The translations under genes were made by a program, and so were the position numbers. From an uncultured Bacteroidales bacterium (lineage in GTDB: Bacteria > Bacteroidota > Bacteroidia > Bacteroidales > UBA3824), in the NCBI GenBank assembly GCA_937877455.1, contig CALFIU010000111.1:1-13447 (forward strand): a stretch of DNA of 13,447 nucleotides. The letters are read 5' to 3'. The notes below the pieces were generated by a model. It did not search any database, was not told the origin of the DNA, and saw only the letters and a program-made list of their open reading frames with translations. Positions 1 through 5,138 of the stretch are shown piece by piece. Position 1 is the first letter of the stretch. Each line of letters starts with the position of its first letter.

Positions 1-963
1 AGCGGCCTGAGCTTCCTGGCCTTCAACATGGAGCATGCGGCGCTGGCGGAGGAGAGTGTGCGCAAAGCCATCGCCCTGTGCCTGGACCGGGAGGGGCTGA
101 CCGAAGCCTATTTGGGGAACTTCGGGTTGGCCGTGAGCGGATTCTATGGGCTGGGGCAGTGGATGTTCCAGATCGTGAACGGCACCATCGCGTATCCGGT
201 GGACGAGAAACGGATACGGGAAAAGGGCGAGATGACCGTGGAGGAAGAGCTGGCCGCGTGGGAAGCGCTAACGCTGGACGAGATCGAAGGATATAACTAT
301 AACGTGGAAGAAGCGATCCGGCTGCTGGAAGCGGACGGATGGACGCTGAACCGGGAAGGGGAAGCGTATGACGCGGCGAAGGACGACGCGCGGTGCAAGG
401 AGATCAACGGAGAGATCGTGGCGCTGGAGCTGAAGCTGGTATACCCGGAGACGACGCCCATCGGCGAGGCGCTGGAGACCTACCTGGCGAATCACGCGAA
501 GGAAGCGGGCATCCGGATGACCGTGGAAGCGGCGGACAATGTGCTGCCGATGTACTACGGGGACGTGGAACGGGATTATGATCTGGTGTTCCTGGCGACG
601 AACTTCGTGATTATGTTTGATCCGTCGGCGCTGATGGATCCGAATGGCGCGTCCAACTTCAGCGGAAACACGGATCAGGAGCTGTACGACCTGCTGCAGG
701 AGATGCGGGGGACGGAATCCGGCGACCTGCTGAGCTACTGCCAGAAGTGGGTCCAGTTCCTGGAGCGGTTCGGAGAAGTAGAGCCGATGATTCCGGTCTA
801 CACGAATGTGTATACGGACTTCTATCCGATCACGCTGAAGGAGTATTCCATCGCGGAGAACATGACCTGGAGCACGGCGATTATCCCGGCGGTATTCGAT
901 GAGACGCTGCCGGAAGAAGAGTCGGAAGAAGAGGGTATGGATGAACTGACAGAGTTTGACTAA
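1..963 (+). CDS. Family 5 extracellular solute-binding protein, 5' truncated
   Basis: This is the C-terminal ~320 residues of an ABC-transporter substrate-binding protein of the SBP_bac_5 (DppA/OppA) type, which would capture peptides or similar solutes outside the membrane. The frame is open from base 1 and reads SGLSFLAFNMEHAAL then EESVRKAIALCLDREGL, the family's 'lafN...vRkAiala.Dr' segment, so the ATG at 28 is internal and the signal peptide and lobe I lie outside the window. The middle and end match the usual lobe II layout, and the protein ends in a strongly acidic tail (EEESEEEGMDELTEFD). Codon use (CTG, CGG, GCG, GAA) and GC content are far higher than in everything after ~1066, which suggests a Clostridia-like genome and a foreign fragment. 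The transporter's permease and ATPase genes are not in the window. Family call fairly sure; substrate unknown. Confidence 0.85.
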   Translation, partial: SGLSFLAFNMEHAALAEESVRKAIALCLDREGLTEAYLGNFGLAVSGFYGLGQWMFQIVNGTIAYPVDEKRIREKGEMTVEEELAAWEALTLDEIEGYNYNVEEAIRLLEADGWTLNREGEAYDAAKDDARCKEINGEIVALELKLVYPETTPIGEALETYLANHAKEAGIRMTVEAADNVLPMYYGDVERDYDLVFLATNFVIMFDPSALMDPNGASNFSGNTDQELYDLLQEMRGTESGDLLSYCQKWVQFLERFGEVEPMIPVYTNVYTDFYPITLKEYSIAENMTWSTAIIPAVFDETLPEEESEEEGMDELTEFD

Positions 964-972
964 TATAAAGGT

Positions 973-1038
973 CCCCCGCTCCTCGGAGCGGGGGAACTTT
1001 GATTTCCCGCTCTATCGCTTCGCGAGGGAGCTTTTTTT
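973..1038 (+). terminator. Tandem hairpin intrinsic terminator after the solute-binding protein gene
   Basis: Two hairpins follow the stop codon. The first has a perfect 9-bp GC-rich stem (CCCCCGCTC 973-981, loop CTCG, GAGCGGGGG 986-994). The second pairs GCTC 1009-1012 with GAGC 1028-1031 and TCGC 1015-1018 with GCGA 1022-1025 around a TTC loop, and is followed by seven T (1032-1038), the classic intrinsic terminator form. Composition matches the GC-rich gene upstream, so it belongs to the same foreign fragment. Confidence 0.85.
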
Positions 1039-1066
1039 GCGTTTTTTTCTTTCATTTTTTTTTTTA
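1039..1066. other. Compositional break, probable assembly junction
   Basis: GC-rich sequence ends with the terminator at 1038 and AT-rich Bacteroidetes-type sequence begins by about 1066. The stretch between is low complexity, including an 11-T run at 1055-1065, which is the kind of sequence on which unrelated contigs get joined. No integrase, att-like repeat or tRNA end is visible to suggest a biological insertion. The exact join cannot be placed inside the T-rich stretch. Confidence 0.6.
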
Positions 1067-1106
1067 AATGAACAAAATGAACAGAATTATTTTTGTATTT
1101 TTTATT

Positions 1107-1114
1107 TACATTTG
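1107..1114 (+). promoter_or_regulatory. Bacteroidetes-type -7 element (TACATTTG)
   Basis: TACATTTG is an exact match to the Bacteroidetes -7 consensus TAnnTTTG. No clear TTG/TTTG was found 19-21 nt upstream, so support is partial. A start near 1121 would give a transcript running to the terminator at 1236-1264. Confidence 0.35.
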
Positions 1115-1120
1115 CAATGT

Positions 1121-1264
1121 CAATAAGATACATAGACAATTTAATTGATGCTTTAACTCAAATGAGGTGCGAAAAACAATTTTAAATTAAACTTTTTAAC
1201 TCTTTTATCAATTTCAATATCCGATTTTTAGAAAGAGAAGCTTTATTTTTAAGGCTTCTTTTTT
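1121..1264 (+). ncRNA. Candidate short transcript (~140 nt), no recognised family
   Basis: The segment lies between a -7-like element (1107-1114) and a hairpin terminator (1236-1264), and the next gene has its own -7 element. The only small reading frame, a 22-codon ATG frame at 1117-1185, begins before the predicted transcript start, so it would not be translated from this promoter. I recognise no Rfam-type structure. It could equally be the tail of a gene lost at the junction near 1060, or featureless spacer. This covers the otherwise gene-free stretch 964-1283. Confidence 0.2.
1236..1264 (+). terminator. Hairpin terminator upstream of the PAS-like gene
   Basis: AGAAGC (1236-1241) pairs with GCTTCT (1254-1259) across a 12-nt AT-rich loop and runs into six T (1259-1264). 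It lies just before the -7 element of the next gene, so the T tract and the promoter touch. It would end any transcript arriving from 1100-1235. Confidence 0.55.
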
Positions 1265-1271
1265 ATTTTTG
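1264..1271 (+). promoter_or_regulatory. Bacteroidetes-type -7 element for the PAS-like gene
   Basis: TATTTTTG matches TAnnTTTG exactly and sits 13 nt before the ATG at 1284, implying a very short leader. No convincing -33 TTTG is present at the usual distance, where the upstream terminator lies. It also argues for ATG 1284 as the start, because the TTG at 1269 lies inside this element. Confidence 0.45.
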
Positions 1272-1283
1272 CAAAAAAAAATT

Positions 1284-1898
1284 ATGAAAAAAATTTTTAC
1301 AATGGTTTTGCTGTTGCTTACGAGTTTGTATGCATCGGCAATTGTTAAAGATTCTATTAGAAATATTCAGTATCTTACTGTAGATAAGGCAATTGAAGTT
1401 CAAAGTTCAGAAATTTTAAAAACGGAACAGACTTTGAAAACGATTTTTCTTTGTGGTTTTTTACTTGCGGTGGGTGGTTGTTTTCTTGTTGCTCATCTTG
1501 GAAAATTAAAATCCAAGGAATTTACAAAGGTAATTTCGTTGCAAAATGTTAAGTTGTCGGAAATTTCTTTGCAGGCACAGTCTTTTGGCTACATATTAAA
1601 TAGTGCGCTTTTTCCATGTTGTCTTGTTAATTCAGATGGTAAAATTTCTTGGCAAAATGAGGCTTTTGTAAAGTTTTATGGAAAAAATCCAGAAAATTAT
1701 AGTATTTTTTATGGATTATCTGATGAAAAGATTAAATCAGAACTTGAAAATTTTACCTTACCAACTACTTTTTTTGTTCAAGTAAAAAACATAGATCAAA
1801 AAGTTTTTGGTTTTAAACGCACTTTAATACCTTTGCAAGCAGAAAAAGCTGGTTCTAAGTCTTTTGCTGTTATTGAAAATATTGAGTACGGAATCTAA
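1284..1898 (+). CDS. Membrane-anchored PAS-like protein without output domain
   Basis: A 204-residue protein with a signal peptide (1-19, cleavage likely near ASA), a short extracytoplasmic stretch, a membrane helix (about 52-71), a short linker that may be helical (72-100), and a PAS-like domain (about 101-200) seen in the run FGYILNSALFPCCLVNSDGK, then ISWQNEAFVKFYGK and a closing strand FAVIENI. PAS domains bind ligands or partners and usually sit before a kinase, cyclase or DNA-binding domain; none follows here, and the stop codon is 12 nt before the next gene. I chose ATG 1284 (MKKIFTMVLLLL) because it starts a normal signal peptide. It could be a stand-alone sensor or the remnant of a histidine kinase N-terminus. 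PAS assignment is by pattern only; function unknown. Confidence 0.55.
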   Translation: MKKIFTMVLLLLTSLYASAIVKDSIRNIQYLTVDKAIEVQSSEILKTEQTLKTIFLCGFLLAVGGCFLVAHLGKLKSKEFTKVISLQNVKLSEISLQAQSFGYILNSALFPCCLVNSDGKISWQNEAFVKFYGKNPENYSIFYGLSDEKIKSELENFTLPTTFFVQVKNIDQKVFGFKRTLIPLQAEKAGSKSFAVIENIEYGI

Positions 1899-1910
1899 AA
1901 AATATAGATT
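1892..1910 (+). promoter_or_regulatory. Small hairpin spanning the PAS-gene stop and abutting the panE start
   Basis: AATCTA (1892-1897) pairs with TAGATT (1905-1910) around a 7-nt loop. It includes the upstream stop codon (1896-1898) and ends directly against the panE ATG. A ribosome finishing the first gene would open it, which could couple translation of the two genes. The stem is short and AT-rich, so chance pairing is a real possibility. Confidence 0.3.
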
Positions 1911-2831
1911 ATGATTTATGGAGTTATTGGTAGTGGTGCAGTTGGTGCTTATTATGGTTCAAAACTTGTAAAAGCTGGCAACGATGTACATTTTTTGTTT
2001 CATAATGATTATCAATATGTTAAAGAAAATGGTTTGACTATAAAATCGTGTGATGGAGATTTTTCTTTACCCAAGATTAATGCTTATTATAAAACATCCG
2101 ATATGCCTATTTGTGATGTTGTTATTGTTGCATTAAAAACTGTAAATCAGGATGTTTTACGTAATATTCTTTCTCCATTGGTAGTTAACGGAACATTGGT
2201 TTTGTTGATTCAAAATGGGATTGGCGTTGAGGAAGATTTGCAAAAAATATTTCCAAATTTAGAGATTGCTGCTGGACTTGCGTTTATTTGTAGTGCCAAA
2301 ATAAATCCCGGAATTGTTAATCATCAATGTTATGGTAGCATAAATATAGGAAATTTTTCGTGTAAAGATGAATCAAAGGTTGATAATTTAATTTCTGATT
2401 TTAATGCGGCAGGAATTTCAGCTGCAAAAGTTGAATATTACGAGGCACGTTGGAAAAAAGCAGTTTGGAATATGCCTTTTAATGGTATGAGTGTTGCTCT
2501 AAATGCTAACACACATCAACTTCTCTCCCACTCTGCTACAGAAAATTTAATAAGGCTTCAAATGCTTGAGGTTGTTGGTGCAGCCCAAAAACTTGGAGTA
2601 AAAAATGTTGATGAACTTTTTGTGGAAAAAATGTTGCAGATGACACGAGAAATGACACCTTATTTTCCAAGTATGAAACTTGATTTTGATTTTAAGCGAA
2701 AAATGGAAATTTATTATATTTATACTCGTCCAATAGAAATTGCACGTAAAGTAGGATTTGAAATGCCAAGGTTACAGATGCTTGAATCAATACTTAAATT
2801 TCAACAAGCCAAATATTTATCCAATAATTAG
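1911..2831 (+). CDS. panE: 2-dehydropantoate 2-reductase (ketopantoate reductase, PanE/ApbA family)
   Basis: The family reduces 2-dehydropantoate to pantoate with NADPH, a cytoplasmic step of pantothenate and coenzyme A synthesis. The 306 residues have the usual length and plan: an N-terminal Rossmann fold with the dinucleotide loop GSGAVGAYYG (7-16), the QNG motif (101-103), and a C-terminal helical domain. The WKKAVWN segment (181-187) holds the lysine, probably K183, that aligns with the catalytic lysine of the E. coli enzyme (motif WRKLAVN), and FPSMKLDFDF...MEIYY carries the family's PSM and conserved glutamate regions. The gene starts 12 nt after the PAS-like gene and is probably co-transcribed with it; no other pantothenate gene is near. 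The family includes members acting on other 2-oxo acids, so substrate is inferred. Confidence 0.88.
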   Translation: MIYGVIGSGAVGAYYGSKLVKAGNDVHFLFHNDYQYVKENGLTIKSCDGDFSLPKINAYYKTSDMPICDVVIVALKTVNQDVLRNILSPLVVNGTLVLLIQNGIGVEEDLQKIFPNLEIAAGLAFICSAKINPGIVNHQCYGSINIGNFSCKDESKVDNLISDFNAAGISAAKVEYYEARWKKAVWNMPFNGMSVALNANTHQLLSHSATENLIRLQMLEVVGAAQKLGVKNVDELFVEKMLQMTREMTPYFPSMKLDFDFKRKMEIYYIYTRPIEIARKVGFEMPRLQMLESILKFQQAKYLSNN

Positions 2832-2840
2832 TTATGTTAT

Positions 2841-2877
2841 ATAGTATTAATTTTTACTTTAATAAAAATTAAACTAT
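2841..2877. terminator. Bidirectional AT-rich hairpin between convergent genes
   Basis: ATAGT plus TTAATTTTTA (2841-2845, 2847-2856) pairs with TAAAAATTAA plus ACTAT (2863-2877), giving 15 bp with one bulged A and a 6-nt loop. It lies in the 37-nt gap between panE (plus) and the DUF2023-like gene (minus) and runs into the last codons of the latter. Low GC makes the stem weak, but position and symmetry fit a shared terminator. Confidence 0.5.
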
Positions 2878-3243
2878 TGCTTTTTGTTTTTCCGATTGTT
2901 TTTCGGTTAGTTCGCAATATCGTTCACATTCTATGCAAACATCATATCCTAATAGTGTACCGAGAATAAAATCTTCTTCTGGTGTGTAACGGTTAAAAGG
3001 TTTAACTGCGAATTTGCGTGCTACATCAAGGCAAACTTTTTTTCCAAAAAATAGATTTATTCTTCCATTGGAAAGTTCTTGAACAAAAAAATGAATTTTT
3101 TGGCTTTCAAGTCTTTGAATTGCGTATTGTAAATATTTTTGGTTTAGTGTCATCAAAACCATGTTTCTTACACCTTTTTTATATTCGTATATGTGGTTAA
3201 GAAAAACTCTAATTTGACCCGATAACATTATTTCTGATGACAT
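2869..3243 (-). CDS. DUF2023-like protein, flavodoxin neighbour
   Basis: A 124-residue soluble protein with no signal peptide or membrane helix. The segment HIYEYKKGVRNMVLMTL (17-33) and the LLGYDVCIECERYC end (97-110) look like the DUF2023 family of small alpha/beta proteins; I recall a solved Porphyromonas gingivalis member encoded beside a flavodoxin, as here, but could not check this. The role is unknown. Visible residues of interest are C71 and the C-terminal cluster C103, C106 and C110 (CX2CX3C), which could bind a metal or act in redox chemistry. It starts 82 nt downstream of the flavodoxin stop, after a hairpin, and has no clear promoter of its own, so it may be expressed by partial read-through. 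ATG 3243 was chosen as the first start; M6 is possible. Confidence 0.6.
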   Translation of the reverse strand: MSSEIMLSGQIRVFLNHIYEYKKGVRNMVLMTLNQKYLQYAIQRLESQKIHFFVQELSNGRINLFFGKKVCLDVARKFAVKPFNRYTPEEDFILGTLLGYDVCIECERYCELTEKQSEKQKAIV

Positions 3244-3267
3244 TTTTCTTTTTTTTAGTTTAAAAAT

Positions 3268-3300
3268 CTAAAAACCTGCATCTTTTTTGCAGGTTTTTAG
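3268..3300 (-). terminator. Hairpin terminator or attenuator between flavodoxin and DUF2023-like gene
   Basis: CTAAAAACCTGCA (3268-3280) pairs perfectly with TGCAGGTTTTTAG (3288-3300): 13 bp with a 7-nt loop. On the minus strand it lies 25 nt after the flavodoxin stop and 24 nt before the next start. The sequence after the stem (ATTTTTAAA) has only a short T run, so read-through into the next gene is plausible. Confidence 0.7.
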
Positions 3301-3325
3301 AAAGAATTATCGTTTAATCAAAAGT

Positions 3326-3829
3326 TTACAAAAATGCTTTTACTTTTTCTACCCAAGCATCAATCCTTTCGTCGGTTTTGTCGCTTTCGTTATCTTCGTC
3401 AATTGCAAGACCGAGAAATTTACCATCTTTAACACCTTCAGAAGCACCAACTTCGTATCCATCAGTGCTAACACCTTCTAATACTTGAGCCCCTGCTGCA
3501 GTTGTAGCTTCGTAAAGAAATTTTAATGCTCCGCAGAATGTATCGGTATATCCTGCTGAATCTCCGTTTGAAAACAATGCAACTTTTTTACCTTTAAGAT
3601 CAAGTGCTTTGATTTTGTCAATAGGGTCGAACCAATCGTCTTGTAAATCACCATCGCCCCATGTTGAAGAACCGAGCAATAGCAAATCGTAACTTTTAAA
3701 TTCGTTTTCGTCATAGTTGGCAATATTGTGTACATCAGAGCCAGCTACGCCAAGTTTTTGGGCTATTTTGTTGGCGATTCCTTCGTTAACGCCACCTGTT
3801 GATCCGTAATAAATTCCTATTTTGCTCAT
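3326..3829 (-). CDS. fldA: Flavodoxin, long-chain type
   Basis: A 167-residue FMN protein that carries single low-potential electrons in the cytoplasm, commonly replacing ferredoxin under low iron. Visible features are the N-terminal strand and phosphate loop (MSKIGIYYGSTGGVNEGIA), the aromatic FMN-stacking loops around W57 (SSTWGDGDLQDDW) and Y94 (GDSAGYTDTFCGAL), and the long-chain insertion in the region 115-150. The phosphate loop reads STGGVNE where most flavodoxins have a variant of STGNTE, so one usual hydroxyl contact appears to be replaced by valine. It has its own promoter (3865-3895), lies downstream of korAB in the same direction, and is followed by the DUF2023-like gene. It is a natural electron acceptor for KorAB; that pairing is inferred from adjacency. 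Confidence 0.92.
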   Translation of the reverse strand: MSKIGIYYGSTGGVNEGIANKIAQKLGVAGSDVHNIANYDENEFKSYDLLLLGSSTWGDGDLQDDWFDPIDKIKALDLKGKKVALFSNGDSAGYTDTFCGALKFLYEATTAAGAQVLEGVSTDGYEVGASEGVKDGKFLGLAIDEDNESDKTDERIDAWVEKVKAFL

Positions 3830-3864
3830 TTTTATAAAAGTAGTTTTTGTTTATTTTTACGTTG

Positions 3865-3895
3865 CAAAGTTAGGTTTGATGAGAGATGTATACAA
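3865..3895 (-). promoter_or_regulatory. Promoter of the flavodoxin gene
   Basis: On the minus strand a TTG (3895-3893) is followed after 20 nt by TAACTTTG (3872-3865), matching the Bacteroidetes -33/-7 pattern TTG...TAnnTTTG. Transcription would start near 3858, about 29 nt before the ATG. This gives the flavodoxin gene expression independent of korAB. No clear repressor operator could be identified. Confidence 0.6.
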
Positions 3896-3902
3896 TAGCC
3901 TT

Positions 3903-3969
3903 AAAATGGTATTTTTTTAGTTTTTTACCGCTTAAAATTGGTAGCCAAAAATGGTGATTTTTTAATTTT
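3903..3969. repeat. Pair of imperfect 23-bp direct repeats in intergenic DNA
   Basis: The copy at 3903-3925 (AAAATGGTATTTTTTTAG plus five T) and the copy at 3947-3969 (AAAATGGTGATTTTTTAA plus five T) agree at 20 of 23 positions and start 44 bp apart, i.e. about four helical turns. Between them is a third, partial copy (AAAATTGGTA). They lie upstream of the flavodoxin promoter and downstream of the korB terminator. A regulator-binding role is possible, but low complexity makes chance similarity likely. The rest of 3830-4113 holds only the flavodoxin promoter and the korB terminator. Confidence 0.3.
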
Positions 3970-4043
3970 TGAGTAACTATAAATGGGGATAAATTTTTAT
4001 TATTGTTTTGATAATCAACGTATAATTATTTTTTTTTATTTAT

Positions 4044-4083
4044 AAAAAAATCCCTGCTGACATTATGTTGCAGGGATTTTTTT
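4044..4083 (-). terminator. Strong terminator after korB
   Basis: Seven A plus TCCCTGC (4044-4057) pair with GCAGGGA plus seven T (4070-4083), a 14-bp stem with a 12-nt loop. The A/T flanks make it usable in both directions. It lies 30 nt past the korB stop on the minus strand and separates korAB from the flavodoxin unit. Confidence 0.85.
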
Positions 4084-4113
4084 GAAAAAATGTGATTATA
4101 TGGTAGTATATTT

Positions 4114-5112
4114 TTATTTTACTTCCCAAATATCGTTGGTTTCTAATAATTCAGCAAAATTGTGATAAGGTTTTTTAGCCTTAATTTCGTCAATTTGTGC
4201 ATTAACAGCATCGTCGTATGTTGGTGCTTCTACATCGCGAATAACTCCAAGCGCAATTGGAAAATCAGGACCTTCCATCATTGCAAGTTTTAATTGTAGA
4301 GTATTATCTTCGCAATGAGCATCGTGAACAAGTAAATCTTTTTCAGTTATGCCATTTTCTCCGAGTTTTACCACTTTTATACCAAAACCATCTTGCATTA
4401 ATCCAAACTCGTTGTTTTCTCCAAAAATCATTGGTTTGCCTTGTTGGAGATAGATTGCGTTTTTCAATCGACCTTCGCGAGTATAAACGCTGTCGTGAGT
4501 TCCATTATTAAAAATAACGCAATTTTGAAGAATTTCGCAAACGGCTGCACCTTTATGGCTATGAGCTTGTTTTAATATTTCAACAGTTCCGTTCATATCG
4601 CTTGCAACGGCACGAGCGAAGAAATGTCCGCGAGCACCAAAGCAAAGTTCTGCAGGACGGAATGGATCTTCAACTGTTCCGTAAGGAGATGATTTACTAA
4701 CAAATCCACGTGGCGAAGTTGGAGAATACTGACCTTTTGTAAGACCGTAAATTCTGTTGTTTAGTAATATCATCTTTAAATCGATGTTTCTACGGTTGGC
4801 GTGAATAAAATGGTTGCCACCAATTGCAAGACCGTCGCCATCGCCCGAAACTTGCCATACCGTTAAACTTGGATTTGAAACCTTGCAACCTGTTGCTATT
4901 GCTGCAGCGCGTCCGTGAATGGTGTTCATTCCGTATGTTGCCATATAGTGTGGCAAACGGCTTGAACAGCCTATACCAGAAATTACTGCTGTTTGATATG
5001 GCGGAACTCCGATTTCAGCCATTGCTTTTTGCAATGCTGCTAAAAATGAGTGGTCGCCGCAACCCGGACACCAACGTGGTTGTCCTTTTTTATAATCGTT
5101 TGCTGTAAACAT
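4114..5112 (-). CDS. korB: 2-oxoacid:ferredoxin oxidoreductase beta subunit (2-oxoglutarate type)
   Basis: The 332-residue beta subunit carries thiamine diphosphate and one 4Fe-4S cluster and, with KorA, converts a 2-oxoacid plus CoA to acyl-CoA, CO2 and reduced ferredoxin or flavodoxin. Visible: cluster cysteines C15 and C18 (WCPGCGD), C49 (GIGCSSRLP) and C198 (ILQNC); the ThDP/Mg motif from G90 (GDGDGLAIGG) to NNRIYGLTKGQ (118-127). Length fits the two-subunit KorAB form. The start lies 26 nt after the korA stop, so the two form an operon, ended by the hairpin at 4044-4083. 2-oxoglutarate is the likely substrate in Bacteroidetes, but related enzymes use branched-chain or other 2-oxoacids, and sequence alone does not settle it. 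Confidence 0.93.
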   Translation of the reverse strand: MFTANDYKKGQPRWCPGCGDHSFLAALQKAMAEIGVPPYQTAVISGIGCSSRLPHYMATYGMNTIHGRAAAIATGCKVSNPSLTVWQVSGDGDGLAIGGNHFIHANRRNIDLKMILLNNRIYGLTKGQYSPTSPRGFVSKSSPYGTVEDPFRPAELCFGARGHFFARAVASDMNGTVEILKQAHSHKGAAVCEILQNCVIFNNGTHDSVYTREGRLKNAIYLQQGKPMIFGENNEFGLMQDGFGIKVVKLGENGITEKDLLVHDAHCEDNTLQLKLAMMEGPDFPIALGVIRDVEAPTYDDAVNAQIDEIKAKKPYHNFAELLETNDIWEVK

Positions 5113-5138
5113 TTCTAATTTTAATTTGTTTGTTGTGA

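Noticed and set aside
78..581. Several open frames on both strands inside the solute-binding protein gene
   Set aside because: They are Arg/Gly-rich shadow frames produced by GC-rich codons; the frame from base 1 carries all family motifs.
1117..1185. A 22-codon ATG frame after the -7-like element
   Set aside because: It begins before the predicted transcript start, has no initiation signal and resembles no known peptide.
1269..1283. TTG start adding five residues to the PAS-like protein
   Set aside because: The TTG lies within the -7 promoter element; ATG 1284 starts a normal signal peptide.
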